Below are positions 6,474 to 14,160 of a DNA stretch of 17,698 nt, in pieces. This stretch comes from DAOVFN01 sp964607835 (GTDB lineage: Archaea; Aenigmatarchaeota; Aenigmatarchaeia; QMZP01). A program made the translations under genes and the position numbers. Where the stretch lies: positions 1-17,698 of the forward strand of contig CAZSLL010000020.1 in the NCBI GenBank assembly GCA_964607835.1, in the 5' to 3' direction. A model generated the notes under the pieces. The model was not told where the DNA came from. It did no database searches and saw only the letters and a list, made by a program, of their open reading frames with translations. The stretch's first letter is position 1, and every line of letters begins with the position of its first letter.

Positions 6474-7561
6474 CAGGCACTGGTTTCCAGTTCATGAATG
6501 TTTACCTCTCGAGGATGCTTGGTTTCAGGCCAAAGGGGCCCCTTTTTCTCTATATCGAGATTACAAGGAAATGCAACCTCAGGTGCAGGTTCTGTAATAT
6601 TTGGATGGTTGGGGAAAAGAACCCGGTTCTTTTCAGAAAGGAACTTTCAACACAGGAGATATTCGGCATCATAAGGGATGCCAAGCGAATGGGCGTCCGC
6701 CTCATTGATATAGACGGGGGCGAGCCCCTTCTCAGGAATGATGTGTACAGTATAATAAGTGAGATAAACAGGCTGGGGATGAGTCCGCTTCTCGTCACCA
6801 ACGGCACCCTTGTCACAGGAAAGGTGGCTGCCAAACTTTCTGAATCCGGGCTCAGAAGAGCCATCATATCCCTGGACTCACCGCAACCTGAGATACACGA
6901 CAGGATAAGGGGTGTCAATGGGACATTCTCAAAGGCAGTGAATGGCATAATGAATCTCAGGGAAGCCGGTGACGGAAGGATGAAGATAGGAATCAATTCC
7001 CTTGTTACCACTGAGAATATGGAGCTCGTGAGGATGGCTGAACTGGCCCGGGATTTGGGCGCAGAGCAGATAAGGTTTCTCCCTTACCACCTGATATATC
7101 CTCACAACATTTATTCTGCTCAGGAGAGGAGTCTATTCATAAGCAGTCATAGTGATATCATTAAGCTCGAGGACGAGATAGAGAAATTGATAGCCTTTGC
7201 GAGAAGAACAGGCATGAGCATAAACTCCCCCGCGTATCTCAGGGGAATGGCTGATTATTTCAGGGGAAGGTCCCTCATCAGAAAATGCTATGCAGGCTAT
7301 CTCTTCTGTGACATAAACTGCTACGGGGAGGTCATGCCCTGTCTCGGTATTGGCAGCAAGAAAAGCGTCAAAGAGTCATCGTTCAGGGATATCTGGAATT
7401 CCCAGACTCTTGATGACATAAGAAACAGTGTCCGGAACAGGGTGTGCAGGGGCTGCTGGCACAGCTGCTACATAGAACCAAATATGCGTGCTTCACCTAT
7501 CCATTCGCTCAGAAACGTGAGGAGCCTTTCGCGTGAGATTGGGTATTACATGGCAAACTGA
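6467..7561 (+). CDS. Radical SAM enzyme with SPASM/twitch-type C-terminus
   Basis: A 364-residue radical SAM protein. The core begins with EITRKCNLRCRFC: cluster Cys 36, 40 and 43 in CxxxCxxC spacing. DGGEPLLR near residue 84 is the GGEP SAM-binding motif. The C-terminus has an auxiliary-cluster set: Cys near 281 and 290, GEVMPC near 301, and CRGCWHSC near 331-338, a CxxCxxxC pattern seen in SPASM/twitch domains. Such enzymes oxidise or epimerise small molecules and peptides; in a sugar cluster, sugar-alcohol oxidation or dehydration is plausible but unproven. The start ATG at 6467 overlaps the SDR stop (ATGTTAG) and has GGGAG 6 nt upstream; the frame is open further up but only as an overlap with the SDR. 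Its last 53 bases overlap the convergent glycosyltransferase gene. Confidence 0.9.
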   Translation: MLAGTGFQFMNVYLSRMLGFRPKGPLFLYIEITRKCNLRCRFCNIWMVGEKNPVLFRKELSTQEIFGIIRDAKRMGVRLIDIDGGEPLLRNDVYSIISEINRLGMSPLLVTNGTLVTGKVAAKLSESGLRRAIISLDSPQPEIHDRIRGVNGTFSKAVNGIMNLREAGDGRMKIGINSLVTTENMELVRMAELARDLGAEQIRFLPYHLIYPHNIYSAQERSLFISSHSDIIKLEDEIEKLIAFARRTGMSINSPAYLRGMADYFRGRSLIRKCYAGYLFCDINCYGEVMPCLGIGSKKSVKESSFRDIWNSQTLDDIRNSVRNRVCRGCWHSCYIEPNMRASPIHSLRNVRSLSREIGYYMAN

Positions 7562-8258
7562 ATAGAAGTGCCTTTATCCTGAATATCTCAAGAAACTGCG
7601 ACAGGCTGTCCCTTATAATGTTAACAGTAGTGGTTCTGCCTTCCTTCCAAGTTATAGGTATCTCTTTTATCTTTAGACCCCTTCTCTTCGCTCTTGCCAG
7701 GAACTCGAGGTCCCAGCTCCATCCGTTATTCCTCACTTGCCTGTTTATTGAGAGGAAAACACCTCTCCTGAATCCCTTGAAACCGCATTCTGTGTCTGAT
7801 AAACGCAGTGAGGGGAACATGATTCTTACTATGCTGTGATAGATTCTGCTAAGAAAAAGTCTCTTAACGCTGCGCGATGCATTCGAATGATTATGGTACC
7901 TTGAACCTATGACGATTTTGTATCTCCGGAGATGCTTTATCATGATTCCTATATACCTGGATTCAGTTGCCAGGTCCGCGTCCATGTAGATTATGTATTC
8001 TCCCCTCACCAGCTTACCGGCTCTCTTGAGGGCACCTCCCCTCCCTAATCGCTCATCACTGTGGATATGAATGATAACATCTCTCTCGGCAAGCCGTTTT
8101 GCTATCTTATCGCTTCCGTCAGTGGAGCCATCCTCTGCTATGATTATCTCGTACTCAGTGTTCAGTGAGTCGAGATACATTCTTAGCCTGAAAACACTTG
8201 TTTCGAGTTTGTCCGACTCGTTGAAAACAGGAAGAATAACCGAAATGGATGGTGTCAT
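7509..8258 (-). CDS. Family 2 glycosyltransferase, ALG5/DPM1-like (polyprenyl-phosphate sugar synthase)
   Basis: A 249-residue inverting GT2 enzyme that most resembles dolichyl-phosphate glucosyl/mannosyl synthases, which move a sugar from a nucleotide onto a polyprenyl phosphate at the inner membrane face. Motifs: SVILPVFNES at 6-15, AEDGSTDGSD at 41-50 (nucleotide-binding Asp), GRGGALKRA at 72-80 and YMDADLAT at 91-98 (metal-binding DAD), then ECGFKGFRRGVF and NGWSWDLEFL near 165-190, both typical of the ALG5/DPM1 group. ALG5 usually has an N-terminal membrane anchor; none is present. The gene starts 34 bp from the divergent DegT gene and its C-terminal codons overlap the end of the SPASM radical SAM gene. 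It would supply the lipid-linked sugar donor used by the GT-C enzyme of the cluster (inference). Confidence 0.9.
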   Translation of the reverse strand: MTPSISVILPVFNESDKLETSVFRLRMYLDSLNTEYEIIIAEDGSTDGSDKIAKRLAERDVIIHIHSDERLGRGGALKRAGKLVRGEYIIYMDADLATESRYIGIMIKHLRRYKIVIGSRYHNHSNASRSVKRLFLSRIYHSIVRIMFPSLRLSDTECGFKGFRRGVFLSINRQVRNNGWSWDLEFLARAKRRGLKIKEIPITWKEGRTTTVNIIRDSLSQFLEIFRIKALLFSLPCNTQSHAKGSSRF

Positions 8259-8292
8259 GATATTATTAAACGTTTAAGGCATTAATTTTATT
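8259..8292. promoter_or_regulatory. 34-bp divergent promoter with 12-bp palindrome
   Basis: Only 34 bp separate the ATGs of the glycosyltransferase (minus) and the DegT aminotransferase (plus). The perfect palindrome TTAAACGTTTAA lies at 8266-8277. AT-rich boxes sit 25-30 bp from each start: TATTATTAAA (8261-8270) for the plus gene and TAATTTTATT (8283-8292) for the minus gene, so each TATA box abuts the start codon of the other gene. There is no Shine-Dalgarno sequence for either, which fits leaderless mRNAs. The palindrome could be a shared operator. Confidence 0.6.
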
Positions 8293-9372
8293 ATGAAAAA
8301 TATCCGGTTCGTGGATTTAGTAGTTGGTGATAAAGAGAGAGACACTGTTCTTAAAGTCTTGGACAGGGCCTGGCTTAGGCAGGGTCCTGAGACAGAAAAG
8401 CTTGAAAAGGAGATATGTAGGCTTACGGGTGCCAGGCATGCGGTTGCCACCAGCAGCGGCACAGGGGCGCTTCACCTCTCTCTGCTTTCGCTCGGCATAA
8501 AGGGGAAGGTGCTCGTTCCTTCGCTCACGTTCCCCGCGACTTCTAACGTAATCGTGAATTCCGGGTGCGCTCCATCCTTTGTCGACATAGACCCCAGTAC
8601 TTATACTATTGATCCGGACGAGATTGAGTCTGCTGTGAAGAAAGATGCTGGCATATCTGCCGTAATGCCTGTCCACATGTTCGGGATGCCCGCGGAGATG
8701 GGGAGGATAAGGGAAATCGCAGATGAACATGGACTCCGTATAATAGAGGACTGCGCACAGGCCTTCGGGGCAGAATTCAGGGGGAAGGGTGTGGGCCTTT
8801 GGGGCGACACGGGATGCTTCTCGTTCGACACGATCAAGCAGTTCACCTCCGGCGAAGGCGGGTGCATGATAACAGATGACGATAAGACAGCCGAGAAAGC
8901 CAGGGCGATGAAGGATCACGGCAGGGTAAACGGCAGATTCGTTTTCTTCGGCCTGAACTACAAGCCGACTGACATGCAGGCCGCACTGCTGAACGCTCAG
9001 CTAAGAAGCTTTGAAAGCGTCATGGAGAAGAGAAGATTTCTTTTCGAGCATTACACCGAATCCCTCTCAGGAATGGGGGTTGATGTGCCAGGGATACCAG
9101 GTTATGTGAAGCACGCTTATACGTATTACACAATAAAGCTTCCGTGTGATGCAGAGTCTGTGAGAACCAGTCTCCTTGGGGAGGGGGTAGAAACCAAGAC
9201 ATATCCCCCTGTCCATCTTGAACCTGCTTATGCAATATACAGGAAAGGTCTCCCTGTAACAGAGGATGCATGCAGGAGGCTTCTTTCACCACCGCTGCAT
9301 AACCTTATGGATTCCACCGAAGTCGAGGGTGTTTCAGAGAGCTTGTGCAGGGTCCTGAAGAGGTTTATATGA
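8293..9372 (+). CDS. DegT/DnrJ/EryC1/StrS-family PLP aminotransferase
   Basis: Sugar aminotransferase that converts a 3- or 4-keto nucleotide sugar to an amino sugar with PLP and an amino donor. 359 residues, the usual length. SSGTGALHLSLLSLGI at 54-69 binds the PLP phosphate, VPSLTFPATSNVI at 75-87 is the family signature, IEDCAQAFGAE near 151-161 holds the Asp that contacts the pyridine nitrogen, and CFSFDTIKQFTSGEGG places the PLP lysine at 182. NYKPTDMQAALLNAQL near 218-233 is also typical. The start is the ATG at 8293, leaderless from the shared divergent promoter. The stop overlaps the next gene by an ATGA. The keto-sugar substrate is presumably made by one of the two SDR proteins. A few family members act as dehydratases, but the lysine is present, so aminotransfer is likelier. 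Confidence 0.93.
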   Translation: MKNIRFVDLVVGDKERDTVLKVLDRAWLRQGPETEKLEKEICRLTGARHAVATSSGTGALHLSLLSLGIKGKVLVPSLTFPATSNVIVNSGCAPSFVDIDPSTYTIDPDEIESAVKKDAGISAVMPVHMFGMPAEMGRIREIADEHGLRIIEDCAQAFGAEFRGKGVGLWGDTGCFSFDTIKQFTSGEGGCMITDDDKTAEKARAMKDHGRVNGRFVFFGLNYKPTDMQAALLNAQLRSFESVMEKRRFLFEHYTESLSGMGVDVPGIPGYVKHAYTYYTIKLPCDAESVRTSLLGEGVETKTYPPVHLEPAYAIYRKGLPVTEDACRRLLSPPLHNLMDSTEVEGVSESLCRVLKRFI

Positions 9373-10748
9373 GCGTGCTTCTGATATTTCCTTCGATGGG
9401 TCACAGGACAGGTGACCCTCCGCTTGGCATAGCATATGTGGCTGCTTATCTCAGGGACAATGGGGTGCAGGTAAGGATACTTGACACTACATTCAGGGGT
9501 TCTTGGGAATATGTGAGAAGGAGCATAAGAAACGAGAATCCTGATATAGTGGGCATATACTCTACGACCACCATGCTCAGGGATGCCCTCAATGTAGCGG
9601 GCATCGCAAAAGTTGAGGGCACACCGCTGGTGGTTCTTGGCGGTCCTCACCCCTCGGTTTCTCCTGATCAGACGCTTGAGGACAGGAACGTGGATGCTGT
9701 GGTCGTGGGCGAGGGTGAATACTCATTCTTACGCATTGTGCAGGAGTTCCGAGAGAAAGGCGTCAGTGGCCTGAGAGGCATACCAAATGTTTATGTGAAA
9801 ACAGGGGACACTATACAGGGGTCTGGGAAGAGATATTTCATAGAGAATCTCGACACTGTCCCGTTTCCTGCAAGGGACCTCCTCGACATGGAAAGCTACA
9901 TCAGGAACTGGTTTCAGATGGATGCCGTCTCCAGTGGTCTCAGGGGGACATCTGTCTTCACCATGAGATACTGCCCTTACAATTGTACTTTCTGCCAGCC
10001 GGCTGTCAGGGAGATGTTCGGAAACAGAATGAGGAGGAGAAGCCCCAGGAACATTATAGAAGAACTGAAGCACCTGAAAGAGAAGTACAATATAGAAGCG
10101 TTCCAGATATATGATGACACGTTTCTTCTTGACTGGAAGCATGTCGATGATTTCTGCACCATGATGATTGATGAAAAGCTCGATCTAATCTGGAGTTGCC
10201 ACGCGAGAGCGAACCTGATACCTGGCGGAAGACTCATAAGGAAGATGAGGAGGGCCGGTCTCAGGATGGTTGGCATAGGAATCGAATCAGGTACCCAGAG
10301 GATACTCGATATATACAGGAAGGGCATAACCCCGGAGCAGGCCGATAAAGCTATACGCACATTCAAGAGTCACGGTATAATGGTGAGGGGACTCTTCATA
10401 CTTGGCGCCCAGACCGAGACGCTGTCTGAAATCAAGAAAACCATTTCTTTCGCAGTGGACTCATCGCTTGACGAGGCTGTTTTTTCCATACTGTGTCCGT
10501 TCCCGGGAACATATCTGCATGAAACGGCAAAAGCGTCCGGGTGGTGCATACAGGATGAGTGGGAAACCGGTTACTATTATTCCAGAAGCCCGTTCGTATC
10601 CTCTGTCCTGCCCGAGAGAATAATAAGAAAGTACCAAAGGATTGCGTTCCTCAGATTCTATTTCCACCGGAACAGGCTCAGATATATCGCAAACTCCTTT
10701 CTTGGTATCAGGAAGTCTTTCAACAAGATAAGGACATATTTCATATGA
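9369..10748 (+). CDS. B12-binding-type radical SAM protein
   Basis: A 459-residue protein with an N-terminal B12-binding-type Rossmann domain (residues 1-150: VLLIFPS, PPLGIAYVAAYLRDNG, VVLGGPHPSVSPDQTL, VVVGEGEYSF) and a radical SAM core from about 195 with CPYNCTFC (Cys 202, 206, 209), then IYDDTFLLD and GIGIESGTQRILDIYRKGI. It lacks DxHxxG. The C-terminus (residues 390-459) is rich in Arg, Tyr and Phe. The architecture is shared by cobalamin-dependent methyltransferases and ring-forming enzymes such as BchE and HpnJ. The start at 9369 is coupled to the DegT stop (ATGA) with AGAGG 5 nt upstream. It is a distant paralog of the gene at 4170-5465. Sugar C-methylation would fit DegT coupling, but a lipid substrate cannot be excluded. 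Confidence 0.92.
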   Translation: MSVLLIFPSMGHRTGDPPLGIAYVAAYLRDNGVQVRILDTTFRGSWEYVRRSIRNENPDIVGIYSTTTMLRDALNVAGIAKVEGTPLVVLGGPHPSVSPDQTLEDRNVDAVVVGEGEYSFLRIVQEFREKGVSGLRGIPNVYVKTGDTIQGSGKRYFIENLDTVPFPARDLLDMESYIRNWFQMDAVSSGLRGTSVFTMRYCPYNCTFCQPAVREMFGNRMRRRSPRNIIEELKHLKEKYNIEAFQIYDDTFLLDWKHVDDFCTMMIDEKLDLIWSCHARANLIPGGRLIRKMRRAGLRMVGIGIESGTQRILDIYRKGITPEQADKAIRTFKSHGIMVRGLFILGAQTETLSEIKKTISFAVDSSLDEAVFSILCPFPGTYLHETAKASGWCIQDEWETGYYYSRSPFVSSVLPERIIRKYQRIAFLRFYFHRNRLRYIANSFLGIRKSFNKIRTYFI

Positions 10749-10755
10749 CCCGAAA

Positions 10756-10781
10756 TTTTATATTATTGGTTTTTAATATTT
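10756..10781 (+). promoter_or_regulatory. Tandem TATA boxes for the SDR gene at 10801
   Basis: TTTTATATT (10756-10764) and TTTTTAATATTT (10770-10781) precede the ATG at 10801. The second is centred about 25 bp from the start codon and predicts a leaderless transcript. No ribosome-binding site is present (CTAATCTGATAGAT). Confidence 0.55.
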
Positions 10782-10800
10782 CAAGTCTAATCTGATAGAT

Positions 10801-11703
10801 ATGGTTTATATCATTACAGGCGGTTCCGGTTACTTGGGGCAGTACATCATTTCTCATCCCCCCTCAGGGGAGAGAATGATAAATATTGACATCAGAAATG
10901 ACACAGATTGCAGTGATTTCATCAGATGTGATCTGACAGACAGAGCCATGCTCGCGAGAATCGTTAGCTCCCTTGACAGGGGAGAAGAATACAGGATAAT
11001 CCATCTTGCCGGGCTGTTCGAGAAGGACATGTCAAAAAGAGGCATGCATACTCCAGAAGATTTCCACAGAATGAACGTGACTGCAACAGAGAACATTTTT
11101 TCCGTGCTTGGGAGTTCGGGGCTGGATATAAAATCAGTTGTGTTCTCATCCGCGGCGCTCGTGAACTGCCTGAGTAAGACTGACGACCCATATGCCACTT
11201 CAAAACTCGAAGCAGAGAAGATAATCGAGAAATGGAACGCCGACTCTGTGCAGATAATGAGGATAACGAGGATAGTGGGCGGATACTACAGAGGAAGCGT
11301 GCCCATGGACATAATAAGCGATTTCATGAAAAAGCTGTTATCAGAAAGGAATATCGTCATCAACGGATCTGATACAGAGAGGGATTATGTATACCTCTCT
11401 GACGTGAGGGATATGCTTCTCATGCAGGATAATGGTTTTCATGTGAAGAACATCTATTCCTCGTCGCAGATATCCATAGGCGATATAATGGAAACAGTTA
11501 ACAATGCAATGCATGACAACGGCCTAATCAATGAGAATCGTGAAATAAGGCTAAATCCTGATACCAGCGGTGCGCTGGGAAGGATAGAAGGTAAAAGCGA
11601 TGTCTCATCCAGGCTCCGGTACAGGACATCTCTGCAGGCTGTCACAGCAGCAATAGATGACTATGTGAAGGGATTGCACAAAGGCCTTGGTTTTGTGCAG
11701 TGA
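10801..11703 (+). CDS. NAD-dependent epimerase/dehydratase (extended SDR), second copy
   Basis: A 300-residue extended SDR acting on a nucleotide sugar or related substrate. TGGSGYLG at 6-13 (Gly 7, 10, 13), NIDIRND near 28-34, HLAG near 68-71, Ser 116/117 (VVFSSAALVN), Tyr131 and Lys135 (YATSK), and ERDYVYLSDVRDM near 195 equal to the RDYVxVxDV segment of GalE-like enzymes. It is more divergent from GalE than the copy at 5550: the region after the catalytic Ser is short, with only 11 residues between the serine pair and the YxxxK segment. The start ATG at 10801 is leaderless. It is followed 46 bp later by the FAD oxidoreductase gene, which has its own TATA box. Epimerase, dehydratase and reductase are all possible. 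Confidence 0.88.
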   Translation: MVYIITGGSGYLGQYIISHPPSGERMINIDIRNDTDCSDFIRCDLTDRAMLARIVSSLDRGEEYRIIHLAGLFEKDMSKRGMHTPEDFHRMNVTATENIFSVLGSSGLDIKSVVFSSAALVNCLSKTDDPYATSKLEAEKIIEKWNADSVQIMRITRIVGGYYRGSVPMDIISDFMKKLLSERNIVINGSDTERDYVYLSDVRDMLLMQDNGFHVKNIYSSSQISIGDIMETVNNAMHDNGLINENREIRLNPDTSGALGRIEGKSDVSSRLRYRTSLQAVTAAIDDYVKGLHKGLGFVQ

Positions 11704-11717
11704 TTCCCTTAATACAG

Positions 11718-11725
11718 TTTATATT
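11718..11725 (+). promoter_or_regulatory. TATA box of the FAD oxidoreductase gene
   Basis: TTTATATT is centred about 28 bp before the ATG at 11750, and the 24 bases between are AT-rich without a ribosome-binding site. This indicates a leaderless transcript that continues through the radical SAM and GT-C genes, which overlap one another. Confidence 0.6.
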
Positions 11726-11749
11726 GCTTTTCCTAATAAAATAAATCCA

Positions 11750-13039
11750 ATGTCAGATATTGTTGTGGTAGGTGGAGGTATATCAGGTCTTTCTGTGGCA
11801 CACTTCCTTTCCAGGATGGGATTCCGGCCGGTCGTTCTCGAAAAAGAGGAATCAGTAGGAGGGCTTGGTAGATGGTATGAGGTAAACGGCCTTTCAGTTG
11901 ACAGTTCTTATCATATAATGTTCAGGAACGATGTTCACATCATTAACCTTCTAAATGAGTTGGGACTGGATGATGATATCGTATGGAACGAGCTGGAGTT
12001 CGTTCTAGATTCGACAGAGGGTTTGCTGAATTTCTCTCCGATTAAGATGCTCAGATCCGGCCTTATATCCGGGGTTGACAAGGTTCGGCTGGCACGGATG
12101 TACATCAGGTTGAAGTCAGTCAGGGACTGGGAGAGCATGGACAAGGTTTCTGCAAAGGACTGGGTTGTGAAGAACGGGGGCGTAAGGTTGTATGAACGGG
12201 TATTTGGCCCAATCATAGAATCCAAATGGGGCAATGACAGTGATGACGCCTCGGCTGCGTGGTTGTTCGGGAGGGTCAAGCCAAGATTCGATTCAAGGAG
12301 CCTCTTCGGGGGAAGCGAGAAAGCAGGCTATCTCATAGGCTCCTTCAGAAGGATGTTCTCGGCACTGGAGAAAGAGATAACCCGCTCAGGCGGTGAGATA
12401 ATAAAAAATGCGAACGTCAGTAGCATGCGCTTTGGGGGTCGGAAGGCTTCTGTAAAATTCAATGAAAAGGAGATTGCTGCCGATTCTGTAGTGAGCACGA
12501 TACCCCTTCCTGAACTGGTCAGGATAGCAGACCTTCCTGCAGGTTTCAGTAGCTCTCTTGGAAGGATAAGATATAAGGCCTTCATATGCACAACATTCTT
12601 TCTCAGAAGGAAGCTCACGGATTCTTTCAGAACTGTGTTCCATGGCCGCAATTTTCCCTTCGGCGGAATCGTGGAGCTCACCAACCTTGTTCCCCCGGGG
12701 TATTTCAATGGCCATCATATACTCTATGTTTTCCACTTCCTCGATGAGAGTGAATCCATGTTCTCCATGAGCGATGCAGAGGTGACTGGTGTTCAGAAAT
12801 CCTGCCTTGAGAAGCTTTACCCTGGTTTCAGCAAAGACGTGTCATTTTCGAGGATATGCAGAAGCATGTATGCAGAACCATTCTACAGGAAAGGATATCT
12901 TGATATGATGCCTGGCATAATGACCCCTCTCAGCAACCTCTTCATAACCGGGATGGTCCAGTCTTATCCTGTATCAGACTATAACAGTATAATAGCACTA
13001 AGCAGGAGAGCAGCCAAAATTGTAGGTGATGCCTCATGA
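11750..13039 (+). CDS. FAD/NAD(P)-binding oxidoreductase, amine-oxidase/protoporphyrinogen-oxidase-like
   Basis: A 429-residue flavoprotein. The N-terminus IVVVGGGISGLSVAHFLSRM has the FAD dinucleotide-binding GxGxxG at 8-13, followed by VVLEKEESVGGLGRW at about 30-44 (the Glu for the ribose and the GG motif). AADSVVSTIPL near 243 and LFITGMVQSYPVSDYNSII near 400-418 are the second FAD-contact region. The AGYLIGSFRRMFSALEKEI segment is typical of phytoene-desaturase/protoporphyrinogen-oxidase-like proteins found in polysaccharide loci; UDP-galactopyranose mutase is a more remote relative. The ATG at 11750 is chosen because it gives the canonical start and has a TATA box at the right distance; the frame is open to 11687. 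The stop overlaps the next gene (ATGA). Substrate unknown: a sugar, an isoprenoid, or a product of the coupled radical SAM enzyme. Confidence 0.88.
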   Translation: MSDIVVVGGGISGLSVAHFLSRMGFRPVVLEKEESVGGLGRWYEVNGLSVDSSYHIMFRNDVHIINLLNELGLDDDIVWNELEFVLDSTEGLLNFSPIKMLRSGLISGVDKVRLARMYIRLKSVRDWESMDKVSAKDWVVKNGGVRLYERVFGPIIESKWGNDSDDASAAWLFGRVKPRFDSRSLFGGSEKAGYLIGSFRRMFSALEKEITRSGGEIIKNANVSSMRFGGRKASVKFNEKEIAADSVVSTIPLPELVRIADLPAGFSSSLGRIRYKAFICTTFFLRRKLTDSFRTVFHGRNFPFGGIVELTNLVPPGYFNGHHILYVFHFLDESESMFSMSDAEVTGVQKSCLEKLYPGFSKDVSFSRICRSMYAEPFYRKGYLDMMPGIMTPLSNLFITGMVQSYPVSDYNSIIALSRRAAKIVGDAS

Positions 13040-14160
13040 CATCATGCCGTTCGCTTTTTTCTGTCTTGCGTGGAGTAGTGACAAAGAGGAACCCTGTTTA
13101 TGTGCAGGTTGCTGTTACAAAGAGATGCAATCTCAGATGCAAAATGTGCAGCATCATGGAATCCTGGAAGAACCAGAAGGAGATGTCCCTTGATGAACTT
13201 GAGAATGTGGCACTCGTTTTGAGAAGGCTTAATGCAGGAGTTGTCGTTCTGACAGGAGGGGAACCCTTCCTCAGGAGTGATTTGCCTGATATAATCAGAA
13301 TCTTCACAAAAAAAGGCCTGAGCACCAGACTGCAGACCAATGGTACTTTATGCTCCGAGGATGGCATAAGTGATGCTCTAAGAGCAGGTCTTGATGATGT
13401 ATCGATATCACTGGATTCCCTTATACCTGAAAAACAGGACAGTCTCACGGGCGTCCCGGGTTCATGGGAGAAGATAATGGACTCGGTTTCTCTGTTCTCA
13501 GAGCTCATGCCCAGGAGGGGCAGCATGCCAGTAATAAATTCCGTTCTTTCACCTTTCAATATAAAGGAGATAAAGAACATAGTCGACTTCTCAGACAGGA
13601 TAGGTTTCTATACCTCCATAATCCCGGTTCATGTCAGGGACTCTTGTGATAAGAACATGAATTTCAGGAGCCCTGAACCATCCCTCGCATTCGGGAAGAC
13701 CGAATTCGGTCTTGTTGACAGCACATACGCAGACCTCATCCGCATGAAGAGGAAAGGATACAATATATACAATACCTTCAGGTTTCTCAGGGAAAGCCCG
13801 TCCTTCATAAAGCATGGGCTAACAAGATGGAAATGCCAATCACCATACCTTTATTTTGCGGTATCCCCGTCTGGTCTTTTCTCTCCCTGCATCGAGATGA
13901 CCACCGGGGTATCTCTTCTCGACCCGGGATTCGTTCGAACATATCGCTCAAATGAATTCATGAACATGATAGACAATATGGTCAGTGCATGTTCAGGCTG
14001 TATGTACGGCTGCTGGCCAGAGATAACCTACCTCTCCGATGAACCTCTGGTGTTTTCTGAACGTGTCGTGGAGGGAGCCCAAATTATGCTCAGGAAGAGA
14101 AAGCCTGTCAGCCGAGATATGATTATTAAGATTATTCATTCTATAATACAGTATGCTTGA
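13036..14160 (+). CDS. Radical SAM enzyme with SPASM/twitch-type C-terminus, second copy
   Basis: A 374-residue radical SAM protein. AVTKRCNLRCKMC gives cluster Cys 31, 35 and 38 (CxxxCxxC); LTGGEPFLRSDL near residue 73 is the SAM-binding GGEP; QTNGTL and SISLDSL follow as in MoaA-like cores. The C-terminus has CQSPYLYFAVSPSG, FSPC and CSGCMYGCW, a single-Cys/CxxCxxxC pattern for an auxiliary cluster, matching the protein at 6467-7561 (CRGCWHSC). The two are distant paralogs. Its ATG overlaps the TGA of the FAD protein and its own 3' end overlaps the GT-C gene by 8 bases, so the three are co-translated. Coupling to a flavoprotein suggests the two act on the same intermediate (inference). Confidence 0.9.
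   Translation: MTSCRSLFSVLRGVVTKRNPVYVQVAVTKRCNLRCKMCSIMESWKNQKEMSLDELENVALVLRRLNAGVVVLTGGEPFLRSDLPDIIRIFTKKGLSTRLQTNGTLCSEDGISDALRAGLDDVSISLDSLIPEKQDSLTGVPGSWEKIMDSVSLFSELMPRRGSMPVINSVLSPFNIKEIKNIVDFSDRIGFYTSIIPVHVRDSCDKNMNFRSPEPSLAFGKTEFGLVDSTYADLIRMKRKGYNIYNTFRFLRESPSFIKHGLTRWKCQSPYLYFAVSPSGLFSPCIEMTTGVSLLDPGFVRTYRSNEFMNMIDNMVSACSGCMYGCWPEITYLSDEPLVFSERVVEGAQIMLRKRKPVSRDMIIKIIHSIIQYA

Noticed and set aside
8317..8919. 200-codon open frame on the minus strand
   Set aside because: Fully antisense to the DegT aminotransferase, whose motifs are intact; the translated product is low-quality and Cys/His-rich without pattern.
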